Assembly (NCBI GenBank): GCA_014529385.2 | Contig: CM043971.1 | Coordinates: 95,644,882 to 95,708,881 of the forward strand | Direction: 5' to 3' | Source of the DNA: Adiantum capillus-veneris | Lineage: Eukaryota > Streptophyta > Polypodiopsida > Polypodiales > Pteridaceae | DNA: 64,000 nucleotides | Shown here: positions 12,361 through 24,294 of the stretch, one piece after another | Position numbering within the stretch: the stretch's first letter is position 1 | How the letters are laid out: every line of letters begins with the position of its first letter | Made by a program: the position numbers and the translations under genes | The notes under the pieces: model-generated | Told to the model about the DNA's origin: nothing | Seen by the model: the letters and a program-made list of their open reading frames with translations, nothing else | Databases searched by the model: none

Positions 12361-13643
12361 CCCTTGAGATCCTTATAAGACCAAGAAAAGATATCCTGGT
12401 GTTCTTTTAGTAAGATTAAAAAAATCTCTTCTTTTTCTTCCGTTAGGCCTTTTGCAATGTAGGCAGGTCTAGGCTCTTCTCCTGGTTCGACCAAATCTAT
12501 CTTTTTTGTGTTTTCAGGTCCTTCGTAGGACTTGCTCTATTTTTGTAGTTCCTTGACAGGTTGTTCGACTATGATTTTCCAGTCTTGGAGAGTATATTTC
12601 TTGTAATGGGATGGAACACTCATTATATCTTTACCATCCTCCTCCTTAGTGGTTTTCATTTCCGTTGTATATATCTCCTTTAGAGATTTTTTCAACTCTT
12701 GATATTTCTTTTTTCGTTCAACTCGTGTCATGGTCGAGTTCTTGTCCTGGTGTTTTGGTTTTACTTGAGTTTCCTTTCCTGTTTTCCTCGATGTTTATGA
12801 TATTTTTGGATTTTCATTTAAAGGATATCTACTAGTGATTTTGTCCTTCACACAATCATGTGTATCTATCTGCATCAAAAACTGTGTTCTACTGGAGACT
12901 AATGGCATAGGTCTAGCTTTCAAGTTTTTCGTGTCTCTTTTCTGTCTATACCATTTCTATCTTCTCAGTTTCTAGTTAGGAAAGTCAAAAAAAAATATCC
13001 TCCCCTCCTTTCATGAGTAGCTTAGCTCTCACATGTTCTTTTTTTTGACCCTGAATCATCTGAGGTAGCAGAATAATAGTTCTCCTAAAGTAAGAGTGCA
13101 TTGGATGGGTGTAGATATGATTGAATGGATGTTGTCTACTTCTAGGGTCTATTTCGATCTCTTTATTTGAGTGGTTTTACACACTATGGATTCATCTTCA
13201 TTATCTCCCAAGTAAGAGGGTAATATTTTCAAGGTCAATGGCTTAGACATTCCTGAAGCTTCAGATCCGCAATCCCCATACAAGGATTGTACATCCATGT
13301 CTATATCAGGAGGTAGGTTGTCTAACCAAACTTCCTCTATAGGAGCTGACTTAAGAGTTAGGCTCCCATCATTAATCTCTTTAACTTTTTCCCATAAGTG
13401 TCTTGGCTAGTCTTCTTCTACGAATGGAATTCTGTCTAAGGCATCTTCGTTGTCCGACACTATAAGTTCTGGCTCTTTTCTTACAAGGTGGGGTTCTATC
13501 ACCACTTTGGAATTTTCTTTACCAGTTCCTATCACAAGCTCCTCAGGTTGTGCTATACTTTCGAGCTTGGGTTTTTGTTTTTCCAACATCTCTTGAGTAA
13601 TTCTTACCAAATTTTGATAAGCTTCAAGCTTAGCTGCTTCCAT
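12361..13643 (-). pseudogene. Gag-to-RT linker, degraded; protease missing here
   Basis: On the minus strand 13643-13100 encodes an acidic linker with LPSYLGDNE and CTLTLGELL, matching LPSYLGEYE and CTITLAELL of the relative at 56.5-56.7 kb. In that relative the protease follows at once; here a stop-ridden stretch follows instead. The frame 12537-12731 and the sequence down to 12361 give the charged segment that commonly precedes Ty3 RT (EPRPAYIAKGL, DIFSWSYKDL). The usual protease position is empty. Confidence 0.6.
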
Positions 13644-14083
13644 GTCTGCAGAAGGATAGTTTTTTCATTTTTTTCCCATGTTTTGGTTTGCTTTAAGTCC
13701 TGCCGTGTAAGCTTTCAAGGCTGCATTAATTGGCTCAAAAATTTTGTTTTCCAAAATTGATCCTCCAAATTTCACGGTGGTTTCCTTAATTTTACTTCCA
13801 GGTTCTTTCACTTTTTCTTGGATTAGATTCTTTGCTTTCTCATCGATTTCAGCCCCCTTTGTTTCTGTTTCCTCATCTCATACCTTTTGTTTCTGCTTCT
13901 TTTGGTCTTTTAAGAGGTAAGTTTAGTATTTTCCGAATCATCAGAGGAGTTATGTTTCTTTTTCTTAGCCTGGGCTTTGGTGATTACCTTGATTGGAACA
14001 ATTGGTTCACTCTTATATGAGCTACAAGGTATCACTTGGACTATGTTCACTACTATTTTTCCCTTGTTTAAAGGATTTTTAGG

Positions 14084-14917
14084 TCAATCCTTAGGGAAGT
14101 GTCCTCCCTTTTTGCAACATTGTATGAAATAAGCTTCAACTAGCTTGAGGTTCTTGTCAAGCTCTGGGAATTCATTTTTCCAATGATCATGTGCACCACA
14201 GTTATGACAGTTTCTAGTTCTGGGCTTAATCATGGGTCTTACCATATGAGGTCTAACACCTTGATTAGTTGCATAGTACATTGGTTCCAACTCTGATGTG
14301 GTATAAGTGACAGGTTCTTCCATTGGTGGTGGATGTGAATTATACCAATCTCCTTCTACCATTACTGTAGATGGACTAGGCTCAACATAGGGTGTGACAT
14401 GCACTATTGCTTGTTTATCCATGACTCCCTCTAGATGCATGTACTTTATAGGTACTACATTATGTCCTGAATATAAAGGTTGTTGACCCAACACAGGCTG
14501 AGGTCTTTCCATACCCATTGGTGGTGTTTGAGTTGGGGCCATATTAGGCTGATATCTATACATGGGTTGCCCTTATGGTCTCATAGGCACGTATTAAACA
14601 TTCCCATCATACTTTGTTCGGTAATAGAACTCATTGGTCTCATGGTTTGTCTATTTTCCCTCGATTGCACACCATTTTTATGGCCTAATGGGTTGTCCCT
14701 GTTGAGGTATCCCTTGACGTGGTCCCCTCATAGGTGCTTTTTTCATGTTATTCATCCTTTTGAGCATGTCTTCTATGGCTGAAAGCGGTGCTGCAGCAGC
14801 CGTCCCCACTTGTTCTGGCTTGGTGGATGTTGTTTTCCTGCTTTGGTTATCCTTAGGGACATCTTCTTCATTGAAAATATCACAATTGTCTCCTAAGTCA
14901 TAGCATCTGACACACAC
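14084..14917 (-). pseudogene. Gag C-terminal part with twin zinc knuckles
   Basis: Two frames (14678-14917 and 14084-14563) give a Pro/Met-rich spacer and then CHNCGAHDHWKNEF, a CCHC knuckle whose last Cys is Phe. A second Cys-rich block, CCKKGGHFPKD, follows. The same two-knuckle arrangement occurs in the relative at 55.39-55.52 kb. It would bind genomic RNA. Damaged. Confidence 0.7.
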
Positions 14918-15282
14918 TCTTCTAGGGTCGTATGTTTTTTGTTGTAGAGTATAGCACGAGGTTCTTTGTTTAGCAGCCCCTCTAGTCGTTCTTTAGCAGG
15001 TACCTCTAGCTCTGGGCATCTTGCAATGTATTGCTTCATTCGAGTTGCACAATCCCTAACACAATCACCTTGTTTCTGTTTGAAGCTATAGATTTGAGCT
15101 ACTGTATTGTGTTTGATACCCGTTTTGGAACAAGCAACTACAAATCCTTGAGCTAATGTATTTAAGTCCATGATGGACCTTGGTGGAATGTTTTGGAACC
15201 ATGTCAATGCTTTTCCTTCTAATGTCATTCCAAACCCCTCAAATTGAGTATGGAAATCAAATATACATCCTTCTCTTAGCAC
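14893..15282 (-). pseudogene. Retrotransposon Gag domain
   Basis: 130 open codons with the Gag (PF03732-type) pattern: FEGFGMTLEGKALTWFQ, a Phe-rich block, then KHNTVAQIYSFKQKQGD and EVPAKERL. It is close to the plus-strand homologue at 54.3-54.7 kb (AHNTVSQIHRFKQKEDE). Forms the particle shell in intact elements. Confidence 0.85.
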
Positions 15283-15296
15283 TTGCTTAAAGCTTA

Positions 15297-15738
15297 CTAA
15301 GTGGTCATATGCATCCCTAGATCCACTATATTTTTTGACCCATTTCTAAAAATCAGCTGGTCTGACACGTCTATTTGGTTCAACTCTCGATCTCCTGGCA
15401 ATTGGTCCTGTTTTGAGTCCTTCAAACCAGTCTGTTGAAAATAGTAACTCATGTAGCCCTGGATTGGCCTTTGTGTCACCCATTTTTCTTTGTAATGATG
15501 TGGTGTATGGTTTCTTAACATTACTCTCAGAAGATCTCTCATGGTGTTCATCTCTTGGAATAGTTTTTGGTCCTTGGTGCAATATCCAATCACTTATGGA
15601 GTATCCTTGATATTTGGTTTGTTCCACCTCCTCAGGAGTCATCATAACAAAGTTATTGTTATAACAATCCCTAAACAGGTAGGTTGGTAGATCTGCTGAA
15701 CCCTTATCTTTGATTTTGAAGATATAGATGATCTTCAT
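15297..15738 (-). pseudogene. Gag N-terminal module, partial
   Basis: The 130-codon frame 15346-15738 contains KIIYIF and ends in NRRVRPADF. The relative at 53.7-54.2 kb has KLLYVY and ends in NRRVRPSQV at the same place before Gag, so this is a shared N-terminal module of unknown role. A second frame (15297-15593) overlaps because of a frameshift at the junction to Gag. Confidence 0.65.
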
Positions 15739-15739
15739 G

Positions 15740-17604
15740 GGTGTTAGCTAGCTCCCATGGCCATGGTGGCTGATTCGCCTCTACTATCCAAAATGCCATT
15801 CTAGGCAAGAATTGTCTTTGTTACTTGCATCCATCATAAACCAAAAACTTAATTAGTATTTTGTTTATGGATTGTAGGTGTCTTTAAAAGAATGCACTTG
15901 CTATTGATGTCCACATAGCTTGGACTATAGGCTTTAAGTGGACCTGATTAGCCATATCTGGTAGCTCTTGCTAGAGAAGTAAGGGAAAAATAGTATATCT
16001 ACCAATCCTAAGCTCTGTGGATTCTATAAACACTCTTTTAAATAGCATTAGATAGGTGTGGATCCATTTCTTGCAAGCTTTAGTTATGATGGCAGTTTCT
16101 TTGATTAAGGAGTGGGGTGATGGGGGTGAGAATGGAGGAAGACCTCACCATCAAGTAATGGGGGAAGCTCACGCATGCGGTTTTGTCAGCTCCTACAACT
16201 TAATTTTTATCCTATAGTAACCCAAAAAAACCATCTTTATTCATGTTGAGATTGCTTTTGGTTTTAAACCAAGGCTTGTAAGTGTTTTTTTAATCTCCTT
16301 AGGGGTCAATGATCCCATGATCAAAAATTCTCATTCTACTGTGTGTATGTGTGTTTATATGTATGTATGTGTGCGTGTTTCTATGTGTGTGTTTGTTGTG
16401 TGATACAAGAAATATGAACATACAAAAATTGAGATTGGACTGCAAACATTACATTCATGCAAGGATGAATCAATGATAGTTAAAGAAATATAGAATATGA
16501 AGAGAAGTACCAGCCTCAATCAAGGCAATATAAAAGCTTTATCCCCATGCCTATCCTTTGATATATTTTACTCCCTTGTGCCAATGACCTAAAGACCATA
16601 TCATGCAAAACCTACAAATTTTTTGGATTAGAAACACTATACATTCCAATACGCATGGATAAAATTTTAATGATAATAAGAGCTTTTAGATTTTATATAC
16701 TACAAACATCAAAGAGAGGATCCCATGCACACACAAACTAAACACAATTTAGGCACCCATGCAAGAATGATAGGTAAGGTAATGAGAGCACATTGGAGAG
16801 AAAAAAATCAGTAACAAAGCAGCAACAAGGAAGCATTTTCAAAGGCTGAGCATGATTTCCCAAACAAAGGAAAAAGCAAGTGGCATGAGGTGATAAAAAA
16901 AGAAACATTACATAAGTCTTTTTCTGGTGCAATATGATGCTTCACATCAACTAGTTTTACGGGATTTTTTTCCACACTCACAACCTGTATGGGTTGAACC
17001 ATAGCAAGCATGCTTAAAGGCCAACTCCCCTTGACCAAAGTCTCTTAACGCATGGGAACAATTAAGGGTACGAAAACTGACCTCAATATCAATACACATA
17101 ATTTCCTATAGCATGTGGTCGCTTGTAAATAGTTTACATAAATGAATAAAAGTGGTATTTACACTCTCTCTCTCTCTAAGAAAAGAACCTTGAAGAGAAT
17201 CTTGTAGTTGAGGCTTATTTTGGAAGTCTGTTTTTGTTGTCGAGAAAATTAGAAAATGTATTAAAATGTGATGACAGGATATACAATGATCCAATAGGAA
17301 GGGGGTGGGATAACCTCTTAATTAGATAAAGGACTGCATTGCAGAGATGGAATCTCACATTCTCAGTCTTGGGCCAGAGTACATTTGGGGTATCTTGTAC
17401 CTCCATTTCTGCCACCACAAAGATTTTTGTAGCAAGGCTTGAGAAAATAGGGATCCAAAATTTCCCTACATAGAATAACATCTGCCTTACTTAAGTCATA
17501 GAGGAGAAAAGAGCAATGCTAGGGAACATTTGAAAAGAAGATGATGGTGTGGCTATGGAGGATGGCAATGAGGGTATGACATGGGAGGGAGTGTGCAGAG
17601 AAGG

Positions 17605-17606
<2 letters not shown>
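15740..17606. other. No recognised gene; TG-rich tract at 16338-16403
   Basis: Probably the leader and flank of the minus-strand element, but no LTR or primer site was recognised. A TG/TATG-rich degenerate microsatellite lies at 16338-16403. Confidence 0.5.

Positions 17607-17690
<84 letters not shown>
17607..17690. repeat. (AG)n microsatellite
   Basis: Pure AG tract. No LINE sequence was recognised next to it, unlike the CT tracts further on. Confidence 0.97.
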
Positions 17691-17694
<4 letters not shown>

Positions 17695-20288
17695 TCCTAG
17701 GGGTCTATGCAAAAATTATACAATTTAAACTTTTATACAATTTCAATATACATCAGAGTTGAAAAAGTGTTTGCATAGGGGAGGAGTTCTCAACGTTCAA
17801 CTTAGCATGGAGTTGAAGCCATGAGCTGACGAACCACATCCAAAGGCACCTAGAAACTAGTGCTACCTCTGAATGCGTGATATGAATGACCGCATTGCAA
17901 GAAGAGAAAGAGAGAGAGAAGAGTGGAGGGTGAAATAGAGTGCACAGAAACACAGGAGAATGATAAAAGAGAATTTTAAATGCCCCACCTAAATGAAACA
18001 GGAAACCATGAATTAATGCAATAATAAAATTTGGGTATACCATAACATTAAAAAAATATAAATGATTAGAAGAGCACGTGTAGGGATCAATCGGTCCACC
18101 CATCCACTTCTGCTCTACTACAAAGAGAGAATTTCACTTCACAAGGAGCGAGCCAAAACACCTCCACCTTACATGATTCAGAAATAAGCTAAGGCCGCTT
18201 TGCCTCCCTCCATGAACCCAAGCTCTAAAAGAATCCCAAATACCAGTAGATTGTAGGCAATCAACACCAACCATACCAATTTAGGTGCCATGCCTCTTAC
18301 ATGCCCAACATTGGGTGTTAGGCAAAGCCGAGACAAGATCCCCAATGGGTTAGCCATGTAGGTCATTCAACCCTTGATGCACTAACCATATAGATGAGCC
18401 TAACAAAAAGAAGATCTAGGCAACACCCCTGGTCCAACAAATCCCTAGGTCATCGACCCTTTCATCTAAGGCTAAGAGATGTCGGTGATCCTAATCTTGT
18501 AACGATGTTGCCATGAGAAACATAACACATGAGTCCATTCACAATAGCATTTTCCATATGCACAAACAATCTTTTCCAAGTAGTTAGACTGCACAAGGTC
18601 TCTACCCTTACACATCCACCATAAACCATCAAAACCACTTCATGATCCAATCCAAAACTATAAACCTGAATCCAATCTCATCACATGGCTGAGCACTCCA
18701 CCCAACTTAGGGTGATGCACATCCATTATTGCAAAACCACTTTAGCACATAACATGGCGTCAAAAAATTTGGCAGCATTTCGATAGAACAATTATACCGA
18801 GAAAATCCAAGAGCCACACCGGCTTCCACAATCATTATCATAATCATAATCCATGAGGAATCTTAGCTCTTGACCATAAACCATATTACTTACTGAACCA
18901 ACTCCTATACTTGGGAATTCATATACCCACTACAATCAAACCGAGCCCACACACATGGTCTTTAAGACATGAACTTTACATGCATAAAAGACGTCCGACT
19001 AGTGACTAAAAATAACTTCAAAATCCCATTTTTGAATGTTTTACCCATGAGAATGACTAGTAGCCCCATACAAGGAACGACTAGTAACTCACACTCACAA
19101 AGTGCTATCAATGATATAATTTCATTTATAAAAAAATTTAATCAAGGTTTTGATTTGGTTAAATAGGTTCTTTCATCCGATGAATTTATATGATGGTTCT
19201 CCAAGGAGTCTGGGGTCCAAAATATTGACCAAGTGTAGTGGGCAGCAAGTTGTATTTTGACCATAACTCTTTGTTCTAATTATGTGTTTAATCTCTAATT
19301 TAAAGGGTTCAACTTGATTCATAGGAGTTTAAGAGATATGACCAAAACAGTGTTCCTACCGCTTACATGCCATGAAATGAAAAGCATTCTTTTATGTACA
19401 TACGTGATCGTAAACACACTATGTGCATGGATCAACATGCTAAAAATGATGAAACAAGCATGGATCATCCTTGTAATCCAAAAAGTCCATACACACCCTC
19501 ACATACAAAAAAGTAACTACTGAGAGAGTAGTTGCTCAAAAAACGAAGTAGAGAGAGAAAAAGATGATGGCTATGGAGTTTAGAGCTTTTTACCATGCTT
19601 GAGAAGTGATTACCAACTGTCAAAAGGCTTATTGTTTTTTTGAAAGAGAGCGGCGATGAGGGAATCATAGAGGTTTTCATCACAAAGTTGTTGAAGAGCA
19701 TGCACATCGTAAAAAGAGTGCTACATACGGAGGCATGGTGGCCCTGCAAAATACCCAAAATAGCACACTGCAACCCATAAACAAACAAATCTACATACCT
19801 GACAAATCGTACAAATCTATAATCAAGCTAAACACAAATTGAGGAAGATAGAGAGCAGGAGAGAGCAAGAGAACACATGCAAATACACCTCCTAGAGTGG
19901 AGTGCTACACCAACACGGCAAGAGAGATGTATAACACAGACAGAGGGTGCAATCTCCCCCTGTGCAAGAGTGAGAATTTTTCTCTTGCACGCATTTATTT
20001 ATAGATTCTTTAATGCTAAAAAATGAATACACATTGACCGGCCGGGAATAAATGGCCATAGCTCATAATGAGCACTCTGGAGGATCAAGCATCCCAATCA
20101 AGCATCAAGAACGAAGTAAAGAAGTCCAAGATGACGCATTCTCGCCACCGCACGTTTCTTGGACGAAGTTCCTACTACCCAAAACAACAATGATGAGCGG
20201 TATTAGGCTTAAACAACATGAGGGACATAACATCTTACCTCATAGCTGTCACCCTTCGTTTTCTTGCACCACCACGTGGTGCAAGAGT
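17691..20288. other. No recognised gene; short hairpins at 19962-20285
   Basis: Open frames here are short and lie on both strands, with no family match. Two small inverted repeats share the motif TGCAAGAG: 19962-19970 with 19982-19990, and 20263-20272 with 20276-20285. Confidence 0.45.
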
Positions 20289-20819
20289 CTAAATTTTGTA
20301 CAACTCTTGTTTCCTCACCCTACCTCCCATGGCAGTACTCTTCATGTGTGAAAGAGTATCCTCAAGCTTTTTAATTACATTTTCCTTGGTTGCGATGGTG
20401 CTCTTGGCCTCCTCAAGCGCACGAGTAGTTGTTTGCATCTGATCTTGAAGATTGTGGAAACTTCCATTCAGAAACTGCCAATGACGCAAGTAGATCTCGG
20501 ACCGCACAATCTCGTGTCTCTTGAGTCTCTTGTAGTAGCCCAACAAACATTGCTCTCCATTTCCAACGTATTGCAACAGTGATGGAATGTTTGTAAAAGG
20601 CGGATGGACATTGAGAGAAGGATCCTTTGGGTACAAGCATTCCTCTTTCCAGAGATCCACATTCTTCTCCCCTTGAGCGCGGCATTCGTTGGCTGAAGGT
20701 ATTATACCCAAGCATGTCTTCTTTGTCAGAACATACTCTTGAGGTAGGTGTAGGAAAAGCCTTGGAGACCTACCGCGTGAAGAGCTTGTTGGGACATTGG
20801 TCACGTCGTCAAGAGGCAT
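20289..20819 (-). CDS. Hypothetical protein, 176 aa
   Basis: Not recognised. The longest open frame on the minus strand in this region runs from ATG at 20819. The N-terminal third is Ser/Arg/Pro-containing, the middle has several Trp and Tyr residues, and the last 60 residues (LEEAKSTIATKENVIKKLED and following) look like a coiled coil with heptad spacing. A Pro/Ser-rich minisatellite lies just upstream of the start. It could be a host gene fragment, part of an unrecognised element or chance; no promoter or intron evidence was seen. Confidence 0.3.
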   Translation of the reverse strand: MPLDDVTNVPTSSSRGRSPRLFLHLPQEYVLTKKTCLGIIPSANECRAQGEKNVDLWKEECLYPKDPSLNVHPPFTNIPSLLQYVGNGEQCLLGYYKRLKRHEIVRSEIYLRHWQFLNGSFHNLQDQMQTTTRALEEAKSTIATKENVIKKLEDTLSHMKSTAMGGRVRKQELYKI

Positions 20820-20823
20820 TGTA

Positions 20824-20917
20824 GGATGGAGAGATGGAGCTTGAAGGATGGAGAGATGGAGCTTCTAGGATGGAGCTTGAAGGATGGAGAGATGGAGCTT
20901 GAAGGATGGAGAGATGG
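20824..20917. repeat. GGATGGAGAGATGGAGCTT minisatellite
   Basis: Four to five imperfect copies of an approximately 23-bp unit, GGATGGAGAGATGGAGCTTG plus AA, one of them shortened. Confidence 0.92.
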
Positions 20918-21469
20918 GTGTGTAGGTGCAGCAACAGGTGCAGGTGCAAGGGAGATGGGTGTAGGAGAGGAGCTTAGATTAGGAGGGAAGGTGGTCAATT
21001 TTGGGGGGAATTTCCTAAAAGTTTTGGAGGGAGTCAAAAAATGCTGCATTATGAGTAATTTAGCTCAAAAATCTTTTTTTTAATATGTATATATGTTGGG
21101 GGTACCTTTTAGGGGAAAATAGAGTTTTTTTGAATTTTTTTGGACCTCTTTGACCCACGGATTTGATTAGGTGGCATGGGAGAGTTAAGAGGCCACTTAC
21201 AAGTTGGCCAAAAAGCTAGAGAGAGAAGACTCTCTACCCCCCTACTTTTCAAATGGTTTACCTCCTCCCCCCCCCCCCCCTTCCCTACTTTTTAAATGGT
21301 TACCCCCCCCCCCCTTCCCCCTACCTCTTTAGGGGTCAAAGGTGGAGGAGACCCTACCAAAATAGCCCCATTCAAAGCCTTTGTCCCCCTTAATCTTGGC
21401 AGGCTTCCTTGAAATTAGGGATTCTTACAAGGACCATGGAAAGTCCATATTTTTCCTAATGACGTGCAC
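20918..21469. other. Non-coding, with two poly-C tracts
   Basis: No gene was recognised. C14 at 21267-21280 and C12 at 21303-21314 lie inside a local duplication (a TTT-AAATGGTT-ACC segment repeated). Confidence 0.6.
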
Positions 21470-23105
21470 TAGGTCAAGCAGGTTTTCGAAAGCATCATAG
21501 CACTATTGATCACCTTGTCACTCTTCGAGTTCTTATGGAAGCGCCTCGATTGAAAGGAAAAAAGTTGTATTGTTGCTTTGTGGATTTCAAGAAAGCTTTT
21601 GACATGGTACCGTGAGGAAATCTTTGGAGACGTATGCAAATCCTTCAAGTGCCGAGAGAATTTATACCAAAAAGTGATATGTCGACTACGTATGGGAGAT
21701 GGAATTTCAGAATTTTTTGCAAGCACCATTGGTGTCAAACAAGGATGCCCACTTTCTCTAACCCTCTTGGGGCTACTCATTGATGAATTGGAATAAATGG
21801 TTCTTGATTTTATGCAACAAGAAGGCATAGAAGAGCTTAAGATCGGAAATGCGGTGATCATGCTTTTGCTTTATGCCGATGATGTAGTGCTCTTGGCACA
21901 TACCTTAGAAGATGCACAAAAGCTTATGAGTGTCTTGGAATGTTTTTCCTACATACCGGGCTGATCGTGAATGGATCCAAAACCAAGGTTATGCTTGTAA
22001 AGACCCTCAATGATGAAAATCCATGCAATGTATACAACAATGAACAACTTGAAGTGGTAGATAGCTTCAAGTACCTTGGCCTTGAGGTTCCATCCAATCG
22101 TAGATGGAAGGATTGTGCAATGTGTCGCTTGGAAGCCAGAAAGAGGGCTTATTATGCATTTGAGAACATGTGCAATGCTGGAGAGGTCAAGTGTTGGGCT
22201 CTGAAAAAGTACCTCTTTGACACATTGGTGACACCGGTGCTTCTTTATGGAGTGGAGGTGCGGGGTGGTAGCATCGGAAAGTCTACTTGGAAGGAGTTTG
22301 AGAATGTCCCAAAAAGCGTTTTCTCACCAACTTTCTCCAAGTCAAGACACAAACACCCTACATGCTCTTACTTCTTGAGTCCGGACCGCTTCACATTGAG
22401 GTCTTGGGCATGCAAAGGGTTGTGGAATACATGCGTAAGACACAACATAGCCCTTTGCATTGACTTCCTAGAATCGCATATGAAGAAAGTCAAAAGGTCC
22501 AAAAGACATGCAAGAGCAAAATACTAAGTTCGGGGTGGATGCGTGACATCAAAATATGGTTTGGAAGATGGGATGCATGTCACTTGGTCAAGGATGCGTC
22601 GATCGACTCCCAAGTTAATGAGGCCTTCTTACAATGCCAATGTATCACGGCTTGGGAGAAATCCGAAGGTTCTCGCTTCAGCCATTACACTTCTCCGAAC
22701 GCGGTAACCAAAGCCATCCCTACATCCTTGAGCCCATCCCATTGAGTGCGATCCGCACCATTGCGTCCATTCGTCTTAGCTCCCATTCTCTATGCTACGA
22801 GATAGGACGTTGGAGCACTCGCAAGGAGTCTCATCGACTTTGCACCTTATGCCCTCGTCAAGTGCGAGAGAGTGAGTACCACTTACTACTTGAGTGCTCA
22901 GCTTTTGACCACATTAGGTTATCTTTACCCCATATATTCAGCCATGAGCTCTCCCTACATACCTTCCTCTCCCAACCACGATGTGGACTCTCATTTCAGC
23001 CATTTTTGAGCATTGAGAGTCACTTATGACCTCCACTCACACCACATGACATGTTCATTTGGGCCCATAGGTCATATTTGACCTCCAAGGACGATAATCA
23101 AACTA
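21470..23105 (+). mobile_element. LINE subfamily A, 5'-truncated copy (A1)
   Basis: It begins inside the RT domain (CAGGTTTTCGAAAGCATCAT, the GFR block) and runs to the family 3' end (GGTCATATTTGACCTCC near 23070) followed by TATC/TC repeats. Motifs seen include CCFVDFKKAFDM with a following stop, VKQGCPLSLTL, and the post-RT block VYNNEQLEVVDSFKYLG in 21940-22527. There are frameshifts near 21610, 21800, 21930 and 22300, so it is dead. It is very similar to the copy that follows it. Confidence 0.9.
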
Positions 23106-23149
23106 TCTATCTCTCTCTGTCTCTCTCTCTCTCTCTCTAGATGTCTTTC

Positions 23150-23195
<46 letters not shown>
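23106..23195. repeat. (TC)n tract joining two LINE copies
   Basis: TATC and TC repeats from the 3' tail of copy A1, with a pure CT run at 23152-23195. The pure run abuts the 5' region of copy A2. Confidence 0.95.
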
Positions 23196-23198
<3 letters not shown>

Positions 23199-23366
23199 CG
23201 AACTCCGATTTAGGTGATCTATAGACTCAATCGAAGAGCACGAAGCCCTCTACGCACTGATGCAAAGACATGATTTTTCTGTGTAATGGAAGACTTTGCT
23301 GTAACAACATCTGAAAACTGAAAAAACTGTCAAAACTTTGTGTTTTTTGTTGCCGACTTGAAGGCA

Positions 23367-24164
23367 ATGTCAGATAAAACTCGCAAGGGTGAAAAAGCCA
23401 CACTCGCCATGGAGAATGATGTAAAATCTCCAAGGAATTTGGATGCTAATCCAACCACATCATCTACAACAACGAAAGCAATGATCATGGCTTACTTGAT
23501 CTCGTTACAAGAAACCATCAACAAGCAAGGTGAAGAGTTGTGCGCACTTGCAATGGAGAATGGCACTTTAAGAGTTCTCGTTGTGGAGAATGAGCACCTC
23601 AAGAAGGTTTTTGAAATGCAAACAAAATGCTTGATGCATCTTGAGAATGAAGTTCAAGAATGTAAACGCTCTCTTGTTGACATGAATGTATTGAAAGAGC
23701 GCTTGAGCAAAGTTGAGAGTGATCATGTATTGAAAGAGGAAACGATAGATACAATACGGCATGATGTATGTGAGATGAGAAATGCATCCAAATCATGGGC
23801 TGATATATGTAAGGATAATGTGGTTTCTACATATCCTATCACGCAAGCCGTTGTCCAAGCAAAGAATGTAGAGTATGTGGATACTCAAGCATTGCAAGAG
23901 CGACAAAAACGCTCAAAGAACATCGTCATTTGTGGAATCAAGGACGAAAGCATGGAAACACCCCAATATCTTGAGGTTGCTATTGAAGAGTTTTTTGCTA
24001 CACACTTTGGCATATCAGGAATCATGGCTTATGGTGCACATCGAGTTGGAAAACAAGGAGTCCCTCGCTCGGGAGAAAGACCTATTGTATGTACCATGGC
24101 TGATGAGGTAAAGAGAAAAATCATCCTTGACAATGGTTGGATCTACCTCAAAGGAACGGGTTGA
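23367..24164 (+). CDS. LINE ORF1 protein (coiled coil plus RRM-like), frameshifted end
   Basis: ORF1p of LINEs trimerises through a coiled coil and binds element RNA. The ATG at 23367 is the first ATG of the frame after the 5' UTR. Residues roughly 40-130 are a long charged heptad-rich helix region. KNIVICGI (about 23917) begins an RRM-like core, followed by GAHRVGK and RPIVCTM, a layout like L1 ORF1p (Transposase_22). The frame ends at GTG-stop near 24164. The expected C-terminal segment continues in the next frame (about 24145-24240), which suggests a frameshift. Family assignment is moderate. Confidence 0.65.
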   Translation: MSDKTRKGEKATLAMENDVKSPRNLDANPTTSSTTTKAMIMAYLISLQETINKQGEELCALAMENGTLRVLVVENEHLKKVFEMQTKCLMHLENEVQECKRSLVDMNVLKERLSKVESDHVLKEETIDTIRHDVCEMRNASKSWADICKDNVVSTYPITQAVVQAKNVEYVDTQALQERQKRSKNIVICGIKDESMETPQYLEVAIEEFFATHFGISGIMAYGAHRVGKQGVPRSGERPIVCTMADEVKRKIILDNGWIYLKGTG

Positions 24165-24294
24165 GTATCGCACTCTTATGCAACAACATGTATGCCGCAA
24201 AGCATATGAGTAAAGAAGCAAGAAGGCTAAGGTATCATCTCAAGAAGAAAAGCCACTTGAGGAGGATGCAAGTCCACCCAACAAATAGGGACAC

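Larger units (their letters stand above)
9060..15740 (-). mobile_element. Decayed Ty3/Gypsy-like element, rearranged
   Basis: Reading on the minus strand from 15740 downwards: an N-terminal module, gag, twin zinc knuckles, an acidic linker, RT, RNase H, two H2C2 zinc modules, a truncated integrase core, then a retropepsin and a tail with W-x-P-K motifs. Gag, linker and tail resemble the element at 50,340-61,715, so the two are relatives. No LTR pair was recognised. Many stops and frameshifts show that it is old. Confidence 0.8.

Noticed and set aside
19962-20285. Short hairpins sharing TGCAAGAG as transposon ends or terminators
   Set aside because: Stems are only 9-10 bp, with no target duplication and no consistent element between them.
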